Shown: positions 28,161 to 37,477, counted from the first letter of the stretch. The stretch is 64,000 bases of DNA from Hyphococcus sp. (GCA_021776335.1 JAJFGB010000009.1:248001-312000); one strand, 5' to 3'. The notes: a model not told the origin generated them from the letters alone. Program-made: numbers and translations.

Positions 28161-29243
28161 ATGATAACGGAATTGCAGACGGCAATTTCGAATGTTCCTA
28201 GTCGCAAGGCCCGATTGAAAGGGCTCACGCAAGTCGAAGCCGTCAAAATTAAAGTCGAACGAGCAGCCCTGCTTTTTCGGGGCGCACCGGTAGCAATCGG
28301 TATGAGCGCGATGAATGCCGCCATTACGGCGGCGGTCGCGTGGTCGGATATTGATCGCACCATATTGCTGAGCTGGACAGCAGCGGTGTTGATCTTTGCA
28401 TCTCTTCGCGCTGCGGTCTGGTTGCGGTTCAGGATGGGTGGCACTTCAGGCCGAAACTTGTCTCGCTTTGCGCGCTTGCATGTTTTCGCCATGGCGATCA
28501 ACGGCGCCTTGTGGGGCGCCCTTGGGCCGATCTTTGCCATTCACGGCATGATCAATCACGCCTTCCTGCCTTTTGTGGTCGCGGGCACAGCGGCGGGCGC
28601 CATTGTTTCAGCAGGCGCGTCCTGGCGGGCTGCGCTGGCGTTCACGATACCCGCATTGGCGCCGCTGGCAGTCGTCTACGCTCTGGCTGCCGGCTCCGAC
28701 GGATTGGCGATCGCGGGCGTGGTGACGCTTTATGCTTTGGCAATGGCGTTTCTTGCGATGACAACGCAGCGCATGATCGATCGTTCCATTCTTCTTCACA
28801 CCAAGAATGAAAAGCTTTTCTCGGCGCTCCAAAAAAGAGTTGACGAAGCGCACACCGCTGAACAGCGCTACCGGGCGCTTGTCGAATCGTCGAAAGACGT
28901 GACGATCATTTTCTCACCGGAAGGACGCATTACCTATGCAAGCCCGTCGGTGGAAAAAGCACTCGGTGCGCCGTCACCATTGATGATTGGCCTCACCACA
29001 AAGGATATTGTTCACCCCGATGATTTTCCGCTGTTCCGCGCCGTCGGCGAGAAAACGCTGTCGAAACTCGGCGCGGTTGTGTCGCTGCCCCATGTCTGTA
29101 TGCGGGGCGCCGGAAGCAGTGAGTTTGTGGCGCTGAGCGGTCGGCTCACCAATATGCTTTATGTCCCGGGTGTAGAAGGGTTTGTCTTCAGCGGCGGGCT
29201 TTTGACAGAGCAGGACGCCCGGCATATCCACGCGGCGGAATAG
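28161..29243 (+). CDS. Membrane-anchored PAS-domain protein without an output domain
   Basis: A 360-residue protein. The N-terminal 230 residues contain about six hydrophobic helices rich in Ala, Val and Ile. A short coiled linker (KNEKLFSALQKRVDEAHTAEQRYRALVESSKD) leads into one PAS domain (about 250-345) with ITYASPSVEKALG and DIVHPDDFPLF. The protein ends there: no histidine kinase, GGDEF, EAL or chemotaxis domain follows. The start follows AAGGAGAGAGC. It resembles the sensory half of membrane diguanylate cyclases or kinases, so it may be a truncated or stand-alone sensor working with a partner in trans. Confidence 0.75.
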   Translation: MITELQTAISNVPSRKARLKGLTQVEAVKIKVERAALLFRGAPVAIGMSAMNAAITAAVAWSDIDRTILLSWTAAVLIFASLRAAVWLRFRMGGTSGRNLSRFARLHVFAMAINGALWGALGPIFAIHGMINHAFLPFVVAGTAAGAIVSAGASWRAALAFTIPALAPLAVVYALAAGSDGLAIAGVVTLYALAMAFLAMTTQRMIDRSILLHTKNEKLFSALQKRVDEAHTAEQRYRALVESSKDVTIIFSPEGRITYASPSVEKALGAPSPLMIGLTTKDIVHPDDFPLFRAVGEKTLSKLGAVVSLPHVCMRGAGSSEFVALSGRLTNMLYVPGVEGFVFSGGLLTEQDARHIHAAE

Positions 29244-29406
29244 AGCTCCGTCGGGCCAATGTCGGCTGATCGCCAGAAGCAGATATTCTCGGGCAGATTG
29301 ATAACTGGCTGCTCTCTAATGGCCGCTACACGGTTAATCTTCGAAAATACATCAAATGCATTTTTTGAGATAATGCAGAACTTCAAAGAACCTGCGCAGC
29401 GGGAAA

Positions 29407-29988
29407 TTATTCATTCCATGCTTGCTCGTGAGCAGCGATTGCTCCCTCGAGTGAATGCGACCAGTGCTGCGGCTCTGGATCGTTCCGGTCAAATTCAATC
29501 AATGCTTCAACGAAGTATCTGGCCTGATCTGCGCTGTTCGTACCAGCCGGGTCGACAAAATCCACGGTTAGGACGAGGTATTCCCCAGTCGGAATATACT
29601 GGATACAGTTGTACCGCCGCATCTGGTCCGATGAATAAGGTCGCCAAACCTCGATTCTTCGGAAAAGAGGGTCAGCAACTTTTGTAGGGCGGTAGTCCCC
29701 GAGACAGGAATATTGAAGCAATTCCGCGTCAACCGTTTCTGCACCCATATGACGTATGAACGCGCTTTTCAGCTTTTTCTTTAGTTCATCCCAACTTTTT
29801 CTATCAGTGTTCGGATTCATATTGTCTGCCAAGAAGACCCACTCGGCAAATTGATCGGCAGATACGATTCCAGTCGAAGGAATAAAGTTTGTAACGTGCA
29901 AAGGGCTTCCGCGTTTAATGCATCCACAGAAACCCATGCCGACGCAAGCCTCATGCATGAGTGCGTCGAAATCTCGTTTGATTGACAT
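29407..29988 (-). CDS. Hypothetical 193-residue cytoplasmic protein
   Basis: I do not recognise a family. There is no signal peptide or membrane segment. It holds a Cys-rich N-terminal patch (HEACVGMGFCGCIKRG), a Trp/Asp-rich middle (EWVFLADNMNPNTDRKSWDELKKKLKSAFIRHMG) and a C-terminal beta-rich part (QYIPTGEYLVLTVDFVDP). The Cys pattern might bind a metal. The start at 29988 is the first ATG; its purine-rich AAGAGA lies within a hairpin at 29996-30012. It stands alone between two rightward genes. Codon use looks like its neighbours. Confidence 0.6.
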   Translation of the reverse strand: MSIKRDFDALMHEACVGMGFCGCIKRGSPLHVTNFIPSTGIVSADQFAEWVFLADNMNPNTDRKSWDELKKKLKSAFIRHMGAETVDAELLQYSCLGDYRPTKVADPLFRRIEVWRPYSSDQMRRYNCIQYIPTGEYLVLTVDFVDPAGTNSADQARYFVEALIEFDRNDPEPQHWSHSLEGAIAAHEQAWNE

Positions 29989-30299
29989 GTATTTTCGGTC
30001 TCTTGCAGACCGCAAAGGTTACACGACGAATATCCCTCAGAAGACTATCGTGGTCAAGCAATCTAGATATCAGGGGCGGTTTCAGCACTGTTTACGACGG
30101 GATCGATCAGTTACCCGAGAGGTGCAAATCGGCGGTAGCCGCGAAAGACCCCCAATGTCTGCAATGGCCCAATTCCAGCCAGCCGGAAAGCGCGAGCTCA
30201 GCCACAACTTCTGAGGCGCGCAGAAATGACCTGCGCCGCGCTATTCCCCACGCCACTCTATTGATCTAAGCCGGGTGATGCGAGGAACGCGAGTGAGCG
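29989..30299. other. Divergent intergenic region (311 bases)
   Basis: It holds the leader and promoter of the leftward hypothetical gene and the promoter of the rightward CoA-transferase-family gene. CGGTCT-N5-AGACCG (29996-30012) forms a 6-bp hairpin just before the leftward start. Nothing else is recognisable. Confidence 0.5.
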
Positions 30300-31424
30300 A
30301 TGGATATTCTCTCAGGCATCAGGGTAATTGAATTGGAGGGGCTGGGCCCCGGTCCCTTTTGCGGCATGTTGCTGGCAGATCTTGGCGCAGACGTGATCTT
30401 GATCGAAAGACCCGGCGGGATGGCGACAGGGCCCGGCACGGTTTTCAAACGCGGCAAGCGTTCCATCACACTTGATCTAAAAAAAGATGTGGGACGCAAA
30501 ATCGCGCTCGATATTCTTGCCGATGCAGACGCGCTGATTGAAGGGATGCGGCCCGGTGTCATGGAGCGATTGGGGCTCGGGCCTGATGTGGTGCGCGCGC
30601 GTAACGAAAGACTGGTTTACGGACGGTTGACGGGCTGGGGACAAACCGGACCGCTTGCGCAAGCCGCCGGTCATGATCTCAATTACATCTCACTTTCCGG
30701 CGCGGCCTGGTATGCGGGCGCCGCCGATGAGGCGCCGATACCACCACCGACGCTTGTGGGCGATGTGGGCGGTGGATCGCTATATCTTGCGATTGGTCTT
30801 CTTGCGGGTATTTTGCGCGCACGGGAAACCGGCAAGGGAACGGTCGTTGATGCGGCGATTGTCGATGGGTCCGCGCATATGATGAACCTTCTCTATTCAT
30901 TACGCGCAGCTGGCGGCCTTCCGGATGAACGAGGGAAAAGCATGCTCGACGGCGCCCATTTTTACGGCGCTTATCAATGCGCTGATGAAGAATGGATCAG
31001 TGTTGGCCCGTTGGAGCCAAAATTCTATGCGGACCTTTTAACAAGGCTCGGTCTTCAGGATGATAAACAATTTCAAACTCAGCACGCGCAAACTGATTGG
31101 GCCGCGCTGCGTGAGAAATTCATCGCTCTCTTTAAAGCAAAAGCGCGCCAGCACTGGATTGATCTATTGCACGGAACGGATGTTTGCTTCGCGCCTGTGT
31201 TGTCGCCTGCAGAAGCGGCGCAGGATGAGCATATGAAATCCCGCAACATATTGCGCGAGATTGGTGGCGTTTTACAGGCAGCAGCGGCGCCGAGGTTTGA
31301 TGGTGAAGTTCCTCCCGATCCGCGCCCGGCGCCCCAACCCGGTGAACATACGGAAGAAATTCTTTCAGAGATTGGTGTTGATGATCGCGATATTGCAAAA
31401 TGGCGCGAAGAGGGCGCGTTATAA
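30300..31424 (+). CDS. Alpha-methylacyl-CoA racemase-like CoA-transferase family III enzyme
   Basis: A 374-residue CaiB/BaiF-fold protein. It starts MDILSGIRVIELEGLGPGPFCGMLLADLGADV. GWGQTGPLAQAAGHDLNYISLSG carries the His used for proton transfer in AMACR/MCR enzymes. LVGDVGGGS gives the partner Asp, and VGPLEPKFY the Glu. True CoA-transferases have Asp at the position after ARLTG-x-nucleophile regions; the AGHDLNY pattern favours epimerisation of 2-methylacyl-CoA thioesters, as in branched-chain or sterol side-chain breakdown. It is followed after six bases by a retropepsin-like gene. Confidence 0.82.
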   Translation: MDILSGIRVIELEGLGPGPFCGMLLADLGADVILIERPGGMATGPGTVFKRGKRSITLDLKKDVGRKIALDILADADALIEGMRPGVMERLGLGPDVVRARNERLVYGRLTGWGQTGPLAQAAGHDLNYISLSGAAWYAGAADEAPIPPPTLVGDVGGGSLYLAIGLLAGILRARETGKGTVVDAAIVDGSAHMMNLLYSLRAAGGLPDERGKSMLDGAHFYGAYQCADEEWISVGPLEPKFYADLLTRLGLQDDKQFQTQHAQTDWAALREKFIALFKAKARQHWIDLLHGTDVCFAPVLSPAEAAQDEHMKSRNILREIGGVLQAAAAPRFDGEVPPDPRPAPQPGEHTEEILSEIGVDDRDIAKWREEGAL

Positions 31425-31430
31425 AACGCC

Positions 31431-31871
31431 ATGGCTGATACGCCGCACAAACAATCGGGACGCCAATTGGTCGGGTGGCGGGAATGGGCGGCGCTGCCTG
31501 ATCTTGGCGTCGACTGTCTTGACGCCAAGGTCGACACCGGCGCCAAAAGTTCAGTGCTTGGGGTCGCTGATATCCGCCAATTGTGCGTCGGCGGAAAATC
31601 ACTCGTTGAATTTGGTCTTCAACCGGGAAAGGGCCCTGAAATTTATTGCCAGGCGCCCTATGGGGGTATGCGCACCATTCGCAGCTCAAATGGCGAGGAA
31701 GAAAAACGCGTTGTGATCAAGACGTCGATCGGCCTTGGAGAGAAACTGTGGAAGATCGATCTTACCTTGACCAATCGCGACGCGATGGAATTTCAATTGC
31801 TTATCGGCCGGGACGCGTTAGGCCGCAAATTTCTCGTCAATCCCGCAGCCACTTATTTGCTGGGCCGATAG
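31431..31871 (+). CDS. Retropepsin-like ATP-dependent zinc protease family protein (PF05618-like)
   Basis: A 146-residue protein of the family annotated as ATP-dependent zinc protease or RimK-associated domain. It begins with GWREWAALPDLGVDCLDAKVDTGAKSSVLG, where DTGAKSS resembles the active-site loop of pepsin-like aspartic proteases, and ends with LLIGRDALGRKFLVNPAATYLLG. It has no signal peptide, zinc motif or ATP site in spite of the family name. It is co-directional with the racemase gene six bases upstream. Its substrate is unknown; homologues are often linked to glutamylation-type ATP-grasp enzymes. Confidence 0.78.
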   Translation: MADTPHKQSGRQLVGWREWAALPDLGVDCLDAKVDTGAKSSVLGVADIRQLCVGGKSLVEFGLQPGKGPEIYCQAPYGGMRTIRSSNGEEEKRVVIKTSIGLGEKLWKIDLTLTNRDAMEFQLLIGRDALGRKFLVNPAATYLLGR

Positions 31872-31873
31872 GG

Positions 31874-32332
31874 CTAGCTTGAAATGAGGCGCGTCAGCGC
31901 TTCTATGCGCGGCGCATCCTTGGGCCGATCCATCAGTTTGAGAATATCAATTTGTTCACTGACAGCCGGCGCAAACAACGCGCCATATTGCTTGCGTGAT
32001 TTTGGCTCAATACGCATCCATTCGCCGGTCGGGTGTTTTATCTCAAATTCCGCCATGGCTTCGATCGGCAGGGGCGCTTCGAAGCGGTAAAACAGGCGCG
32101 AGCGAAATTGATCGCTGGGCGCCGCTGGCAAAACCCGCTTGCCGCGCCAATGGTTTTTCAATGCGTGGATATCGCGTTCACTAAGCAAAAGATCAATGTC
32201 GTTGATGTGGCCGACATCAGCGCCGGCGATTTTTGCCGCGGCGCTGCCAATTAAAATCCAGTCGTCCTGAAAAACCTTCGCAGCCTCTGCGACGAGCGCG
32301 AGTGATTGATCAAACGCTTCATCGTTATGCAC
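31874..32332 (-). CDS. Nucleotidyltransferase-like protein
   Basis: A 152-residue protein with the minimal nucleotidyltransferase pattern: WILIGSAAAKIAG (glycine-serine loop) followed by HINDIDLLLSERD, whose Asp residues would bind metal. The C-terminal half is small, with LKLMDRPKDAPRIEALTRLI typical of the helix after the core in MNT-like antitoxin folds. No HEPN toxin partner is adjacent, so it is not a toxin-antitoxin pair here. The start is the GTG at 32332, two bases after the DUF427 stop, so translation is probably coupled. Confidence 0.6.
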   Translation of the reverse strand: MHNDEAFDQSLALVAEAAKVFQDDWILIGSAAAKIAGADVGHINDIDLLLSERDIHALKNHWRGKRVLPAAPSDQFRSRLFYRFEAPLPIEAMAEFEIKHPTGEWMRIEPKSRKQYGALFAPAVSEQIDILKLMDRPKDAPRIEALTRLISS

Positions 32333-32334
32333 GG

Positions 32335-32619
32335 CTATTGCTCAACCACCACGCCCTTCCAGAACGCTACGTGGTCTTTGATATGCGCGGCTTTGTCGAA
32401 GGGCGCCGGATAATGCCACGCCGCGTCAGCATTTTCCTTGCCGTCGACAATCAGCGTGAAATAGCTGGCGTCGCCCTTCCACGGGCAATGGGTGGAAGTG
32501 CCTGAAGGTTTTAGAAATTCGCGTTTTACAGCATCGGGTGGAAAATAGACATTACCTTCAACCAGCTCAACTTGATCGCTCTCGGCGATTACCTGATCGT
32601 TCCAGATTGCTTTTGCCAT
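32335..32619 (-). CDS. DUF427-domain protein
   Basis: A 94-residue protein that fits DUF427. It has KAIWNDQVIAESDQVELVEGNVYFP, then the hallmark STHCPWKGDASYFTL and DAAWHYPAPFDKAAHIKDHVAFW. The family is a small beta-rich fold of unknown function, common in alphaproteobacteria and actinobacteria. The start at 32619 is chosen because GGGAG is six bases upstream; the preceding ATG is too near. It lies 79 bases downstream of prs and may share its transcript. Confidence 0.85.
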   Translation of the reverse strand: MAKAIWNDQVIAESDQVELVEGNVYFPPDAVKREFLKPSGTSTHCPWKGDASYFTLIVDGKENADAAWHYPAPFDKAAHIKDHVAFWKGVVVEQ

Positions 32620-32698
32620 CATAGGCTCCCATTGATTCAGTATTGGCCGATAGATGGGAACGGAACGCGACTTGATCAACCCGAGCAGGCGGGATGCC

Positions 32699-33643
32699 TC
32701 AATCAAACAGGCTCGAAACTGATTCTTCATTGGCGATGCGGCGGATCGCTTCAGCGAGGAGGGTCGCAATAGAGATCACCTCGATCTTCGGGCAGGCCGC
32801 GACATCCTCGGGCGCTTCGATGGAATCGGTGACGATGAGCCGGGTCAATGCATCAGCTTTCATGACGCGCGCAGCGGCATTGTCAGACAATACGCCGTGC
32901 GTGACACAAGCGGAGACGCTTTTGGCGCCCTCGTCCATTAGAGCTTGCGCGGCGTTGCATAATGTGCCGCCGGAATCGACAATGTCGTCAAAAATCAAAC
33001 AATGCTGACCGGAAACGTCGCCAATGATGTTCATGACCTCAGAGACGCCGGCTTTTTCCCGGCGCTTGTCGACAATGGCGAGAGGGCGACCGCTCAACCG
33101 CTTAGCAAGCGCGCGCGCGCGCACCACGCCACCCACGTCGGGCGATACCAACGTGATGTCCGACACGTCATTGTTGTGAATTGCGCGAATGCGTCTTTCG
33201 AATTCCTTGACCGCATAAAGGTTGTCCGTGGGGATATCGAAAAATCCCTGAATCTGGCCTGCATGCAGGTCCACGGTCAGAACTCGGTCTGCGCCTGCGG
33301 TGGTGATGAGATTGGCCACCAATTTTGCTGAGATCGGCGTGCGCGGCCCCGCTTTGCGATCCTGCCGTGCGTAGCCAAAATAAGGAATGACCGCCGTAAC
33401 CCGATTTGCTGATGCGCGGGTCAGCGCATCGATCGTGATCAGGAGTTCCATCAGATTGTTGTTGGCGGGATTAGATGTGGGCTGGATGACGAAGACGTCT
33501 TCACCGCGCACATTTTCCTGGATTTCGACGAATACCTCGCCGTCTTTGAACGTCCGGATGTCAGCCTGGGCCAGCGGTTGCGTTAGCTGATTTGAGATGG
33601 CCTTGCTCAACCGGCGGTTTGAGTTTCCGGTGATGAGTTTCAT
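32699..33643 (-). CDS. prs: Ribose-phosphate pyrophosphokinase
   Basis: Makes PRPP from ribose 5-phosphate and ATP for nucleotide, His and Trp synthesis. The 314-residue class I enzyme shows [21 protein letters not shown], the flexible loop [43 protein letters not shown], and the PRPP signature [17 protein letters not shown]. The start codon is preceded by AGGGG. It is a single-copy housekeeping gene, a good marker for phylogeny. Confidence 0.96.
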   Translation of the reverse strand: MKLITGNSNRRLSKAISNQLTQPLAQADIRTFKDGEVFVEIQENVRGEDVFVIQPTSNPANNNLMELLITIDALTRASANRVTAVIPYFGYARQDRKAGPRTPISAKLVANLITTAGADRVLTVDLHAGQIQGFFDIPTDNLYAVKEFERRIRAIHNNDVSDITLVSPDVGGVVRARALAKRLSGRPLAIVDKRREKAGVSEVMNIIGDVSGQHCLIFDDIVDSGGTLCNAAQALMDEGAKSVSACVTHGVLSDNAAARVMKADALTRLIVTDSIEAPEDVAACPKIEVISIATLLAEAIRRIANEESVSSLFD

Positions 33644-33731
33644 AACCCCTGTCCCCTTGACGTTGGCCCGAATTTGTCGCGGGTTTCATGACGGTTTATT
33701 GGCATGCGCGCAACCCGATTCGGCGTAATAT

Positions 33732-34505
33732 TCAGTCGAGAGCGATCGCCGACAGGTTTCGACCATAATCGCTTCCGCCGTCGCGCGTCATCGCGCGATA
33801 GCTGAAGTAACGTTCCGGCGCGGCGAGGGTGCATTGATCAAGATCATCAAATTGTGTGACGCCAGCCTGTTGCAGGCGCCAGGCGCCAAAGCCGGCAAGG
33901 TCGAGCTGTCGTTTCTCATCAGATTTGCCGGGCTTAAAGAAACGCGCTGATTCGGGGTATTTAGCCGTGAAAGCGCTCAAAAGATCGAGCCCGACTTCAA
34001 AATTATGCTGGCGCAAACAGGGGCCAAGGGCGGCCTTGATGCCGGCGCGCTCGGCGCCAAGGTGCTCCATGGCAGCGACAACATTTTCGAGAACACCGGC
34101 GAGTGCGCCGCGCCAGCCTGCATGGGCGGCGCCAATCACTTTGGCTTCGGGGCTGAGCAGCAATACGGGCATACAGTCAGCCGCAAGGACGCCGATCGCA
34201 AGACCGGACCTTTGCGTGACCAGACCGTCGGCTCTGGCTGGAGCGGCTGGCCAGGGTCCGTCAACCTCAAGGATATTGGGAGAGTGGGTTTGATAGGCCG
34301 TCAGGAGGCGATCATCAGTGACGCCCAGGGCGTGCGCGCAGCGCTGGCGGTTTTCCGTGACATCCGCAGCAGTATCGTCGCTGCCAAATCCTGTGTTGAG
34401 GGAGGCAAACGACCCTTTGGAAACACCGCCGCTGCGGCTGAAGAATCCGTGGGAAACGCCGTGCCCTTCAAACAATTGCGATCTGGAAAAAGGCGGCGCC
34501 GTCAT
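33732..34505 (-). CDS. pgeF: Peptidoglycan editing factor PgeF (YfiH/polyphenol oxidase family)
   Basis: A 257-residue protein of the copper/zinc-binding YfiH family. The three metal-ligand motifs are present: AYQTHSPN, LAADCMPVLL and GAAHAGWRGALAGV. In E. coli PgeF removes incorrectly incorporated L-Ser from muropeptide precursors; older annotations call the family laccase or multicopper polyphenol oxidase. It starts inside the stop of midA (ATGA) and ends the lgt-midA-pgeF operon. Confidence 0.9.
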   Translation of the reverse strand: MTAPPFSRSQLFEGHGVSHGFFSRSGGVSKGSFASLNTGFGSDDTAADVTENRQRCAHALGVTDDRLLTAYQTHSPNILEVDGPWPAAPARADGLVTQRSGLAIGVLAADCMPVLLLSPEAKVIGAAHAGWRGALAGVLENVVAAMEHLGAERAGIKAALGPCLRQHNFEVGLDLLSAFTAKYPESARFFKPGKSDEKRQLDLAGFGAWRLQQAGVTQFDDLDQCTLAAPERYFSYRAMTRDGGSDYGRNLSAIALD

Positions 34506-35620
34506 GCGCTTTCAAATCCCGCCGGCGTTGGCGATGAGGGTGCAGAGACACAGGCAACTTTGAAGATTTCGCCCATCTGATTAGGTGCGGAAATTCGGTG
34601 GGCGCCGGCGCGAACTTCTTCCGCCTGGGCGGCGCCTTTGCCCTTGCACAGCATTTCAACCCGCAGCGACAGGCCGAGGCTTTCAAGAAACCGGCCTTGC
34701 GTTACGGGACCATGCGCAACAGCGCCGCTGTCGATAATGGTGCGGGAAAGCGCGTCGAAATCCACATGAGCGGTGACATCGGCGCGCCCGGGCGTAGAAA
34801 GTGGCGGCCAAAACTTGTGACCGCGGACAGCCTGCAGCGTATCGCCGAGCCCCGACGCCATATGACCATAATCAATGATGAGTGCATGACCGCCATGTTT
34901 CGTTAGCATGGCGCAGATTTCTGCCGCGACATTTTGCGCATCCGAAGAGATCTCATAGATGTCGCCAATTTCGCTTTCGGAAATTTCCGGAAGTCCAATT
35001 TCGGGCGGCGGCGGCGTGCGCCCAAGAACGAAGGCGAGTTTTTTTTCGTCAGCATCCAGGCCCACGAGACGCTCACGCCAGCCATTTTCGATGCGTTCAA
35101 ATTGCCGGATAGGAAGGCAATCGAAAAACTCATTCGCGATGATCAGAGATGGCGCCGGTGGGATATCTGCAAATTCATCGGCCCAGAAAGGTTTGATCTC
35201 GCTTGTACGCAATCGTTTTTGCTGTTCATGGCGCAGCCGTCCGGATGTTTCCAGGAGCCAGACCATGGCCGATTTTGTAAATTCAGGACGCAATCGCGCT
35301 GCGCGCAATATGTCGGCCATTAAAACACCACGGCCGGGGCCCAGCTCAACAAGGTTGAAACTTTTGGGCGAGCCCATGCCCCGCCAAGCCTCGACCAGCC
35401 ATAACCCGATCAGCTCGCCAAATACCTGCGAGATTTCAGGCGCTGTTGTGAAGTCGCCTTCTGCGCCAATAGATGCCTGGCGCATGTAATAACCTTCATG
35501 GGGATGACCGAGTGCGTCTGCCATAAAATCGGCGACACTTATCGGCCCTTTGAGTTTGATAAGGTCGATCAGGCGTTCTTCAAGCGGCGTTGTTTCGACC
35601 GCTTCTGGCGTTGTCGTCAT
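34502..35620 (-). CDS. midA: SAM-dependent methyltransferase of the MidA/NDUFAF7 family
   Basis: A 372-residue class I methyltransferase. It starts with LKGPISVADFMADALGHPHEGYYM, then the SAM loop VELGPGRGVLMADILRA, IIANEFFDCLPIRQF and HALIIDYGH. The mitochondrial homologue dimethylates an arginine of a complex I subunit, so a similar role in NADH dehydrogenase assembly is plausible. The ATG overlaps the lgt stop by four bases, and its own stop overlaps pgeF likewise. The lgt-midA-pgeF order is common in alphaproteobacteria. Confidence 0.88.
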   Translation of the reverse strand: MTTTPEAVETTPLEERLIDLIKLKGPISVADFMADALGHPHEGYYMRQASIGAEGDFTTAPEISQVFGELIGLWLVEAWRGMGSPKSFNLVELGPGRGVLMADILRAARLRPEFTKSAMVWLLETSGRLRHEQQKRLRTSEIKPFWADEFADIPPAPSLIIANEFFDCLPIRQFERIENGWRERLVGLDADEKKLAFVLGRTPPPPEIGLPEISESEIGDIYEISSDAQNVAAEICAMLTKHGGHALIIDYGHMASGLGDTLQAVRGHKFWPPLSTPGRADVTAHVDFDALSRTIIDSGAVAHGPVTQGRFLESLGLSLRVEMLCKGKGAAQAEEVRAGAHRISAPNQMGEIFKVACVSAPSSPTPAGFESA

Positions 35621-36480
35621 GAACCAGCAGCCTTTTCAGACTTCGTTCGGGTACGCCATATCAGCCACAAGCCAAGCCCAAGCATCGGTAAGGATAACAT
35701 CATGCCCATTGTTAGCCCAAACGGGAAATCGGGCAGAGATGCAATATCGTCTGGCTGACGAAAATTTTCGACAAAGATGCGCGAGGCCGCATAGCCGGCG
35801 AGAAAAACGCCGATTGCAGCGCCCGGGCGTTTGAGGAGGCCAAAACTATGGGTCGCAATGCGGATGACGATAAACAGCATGACCCCTTCGAGCGCGGCTT
35901 CGTAAAGCTGGCTGGGGTGGCGCGTTAATCCAAGTGAATCAGTCGGAAAGATCATCGCCCAGGGCCCGTCCCAGGGCCGGCCATAAAGTTCTGCATTGAT
36001 AAAATTAGCGATGCGGCCAAAAAATAAGCCGATAGGCGCAGCACAGGCGAACAGATCGCCCATGGACAGCGCGTCAAGTTTGTATTTCCGGGCAAAGAAA
36101 AACCCTGCGATCGTGACGCCGATCAAGCCACCATGAAAAGACATTCCGCCTTCCCACACTTTCAGCGCAGGTGGGAAGGGTAGAAGACCAAACAAAGGCG
36201 GGTTCCAGGATTCAATCAACAAGGCTGGCTGGTAAAACAGCACATAGCCGAGGCGTCCCCCGACCATCACCCCGATGGCGACCCAGAAAAGGACGTCATC
36301 AAGTTGCACTCGGGAAATGGGCGCGCCCTTTTTGGTCCAGATCCCGGTATTTTTTATGAGCCGGGTTAAATACCACCAGCCAGCGGCGAGCCCGGCAATA
36401 TAAGAGAGCGAATACCAACGGATCGGCAACGGGCCGATATGAAACGCGGCGGAACCGATATCTGGATAGGGAAGGCTCAT
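35617..36480 (-). CDS. lgt: Prolipoprotein diacylglyceryl transferase
   Basis: Transfers diacylglycerol from phosphatidylglycerol to the lipobox cysteine of prolipoproteins in the inner membrane. The 287-residue protein has about seven membrane segments and the signature GRIANFINAELYGRPWDGPWAMIFP. It also has YSLSYIAGLAAGWWYL near the start and HGGLIG, containing the essential His. It is the first gene of the operon, divergent from ubiK with 109 bases between. Confidence 0.95.
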   Translation of the reverse strand: MSLPYPDIGSAAFHIGPLPIRWYSLSYIAGLAAGWWYLTRLIKNTGIWTKKGAPISRVQLDDVLFWVAIGVMVGGRLGYVLFYQPALLIESWNPPLFGLLPFPPALKVWEGGMSFHGGLIGVTIAGFFFARKYKLDALSMGDLFACAAPIGLFFGRIANFINAELYGRPWDGPWAMIFPTDSLGLTRHPSQLYEAALEGVMLFIVIRIATHSFGLLKRPGAAIGVFLAGYAASRIFVENFRQPDDIASLPDFPFGLTMGMMLSLPMLGLGLWLIWRTRTKSEKAAGS

Positions 36481-36589
36481 ATGGCTCCGATTGGATATTC
36501 GCTTACTTGTTGCGTCTGTTTAGCGCGCTTCGCAGCCCCTGTCGCCCCGCAGAATTTATTCCTATATAGACAAGCGAAAGGAAATTTCC

Positions 36590-36844
36590 ATGCAGACTCA
36601 AAGTGCGTTGTTTGACGAAATCGCCAAGATGATGACCGAGGCCGCAGGGGCGGCAGATGGCGTGCGCCGGGAGGCGGAGACCGTTGTTCGTAGTCAGCTA
36701 CAGCGGCTTATCGCGGATATGGATTTTGTCGCCCGTGAGGAATTTGAAGCGGTGCGCGATATGGCGCGGATCGCCCGTGAGGAAAATGATGTGCTCAAGG
36801 CGCGTATCGAATCACTGGAGCAAAAGCTCAGCGGCGCGTCCTGA
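36590..36844 (+). CDS. ubiK: Ubiquinone biosynthesis accessory factor UbiK (BMFP domain)
   Basis: An 84-residue, mostly helical protein of the YqiC/BMFP family. It has FDEIAKMMTEAAGAADGVRREAE, the membrane-fusogenic VRSQLQRLIADMDFVAREEFEAVRDMA, and a C-terminal coiled coil VLKARIESLEQKL that trimerises in known members. UbiK supports assembly of the Ubi complex in aerobic ubiquinone synthesis. The start follows AAAGGAAA. Length and layout are normal. Confidence 0.88.
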   Translation: MQTQSALFDEIAKMMTEAAGAADGVRREAETVVRSQLQRLIADMDFVAREEFEAVRDMARIAREENDVLKARIESLEQKLSGAS

Positions 36845-36947
36845 GGAAAACCAACTAAATCGAATCGTTTCTTGAGGGTCCGAATCGGCCCGACATGCTG
36901 GTTGCAGTGGCTACGGTTAGTCGCGCAAGCCGGGAAAAGGAACGCCG

Positions 36948-37451
36948 ATGTCGATCGAGCTCATTCACAAGCCGAACAAAATAGCTGATCCACTGTCCGC
37001 GCTGGAAGGCGCGGCGGCGGCGCTCGAATTCGAGATCGAGCGCGTCGGCGAAAAAGAAATCCACATTATGCTGCCAGGCGTATGGCGTGATATCGGCCTG
37101 TGGTTCACATGGCGGCCGGAATTGGCAACGCTTCAGATGGGCGCTCCGCTTGATCTGAAAGCGCCAGTTGGGCGTCTTGAGGAAACGAGCCACCTGATTA
37201 CCATGGTCAATGAGCGGCTCTGGGTCGGACATTTTGATCTGTGGGCAGATGATCACGGCATTGTCTTTCGCAATGCAGCGATATTGCCCGCCAATGGGGC
37301 GCTGGAGGCGGGGCAGGCTGAGGCGTTGATCAGGGTCGTCAGCGAGGCGGTTGATCGATTCTATCCAGCGTTCAATTTTTTGGTCTGGGGCGGAAAGAGT
37401 GCTGAAGACGCGCTGCAGGCATCTCTTTTTGAGACCGCGGGGAACGCTTAG
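36948..37451 (+). CDS. YbjN-domain protein
   Basis: A 167-residue protein with the YbjN fold pattern: PLSALEGAAAALEFEIERVGEKEIHIML, the WFTWRPELATLQMG strand, and VNERLWVGHFDLWADDHGIVFRNA. YbjN relatives are type III secretion chaperone-like proteins that affect stress responses and motility in enterobacteria; the alphaproteobacterial role is unknown. The start follows AAAAGGAA. It lies between ubiK and proC on the same strand. Confidence 0.8.
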   Translation: MSIELIHKPNKIADPLSALEGAAAALEFEIERVGEKEIHIMLPGVWRDIGLWFTWRPELATLQMGAPLDLKAPVGRLEETSHLITMVNERLWVGHFDLWADDHGIVFRNAAILPANGALEAGQAEALIRVVSEAVDRFYPAFNFLVWGGKSAEDALQASLFETAGNA

Positions 37452-37477
37452 GATATTGTGTATTGAGCTTCGCTTTC

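Noticed and set aside
31874-32332. Nucleotidyltransferase-like gene as an MNT/HEPN toxin-antitoxin module
   Set aside because: The neighbour is DUF427, not a HEPN protein, and no small toxin frame lies next to it.
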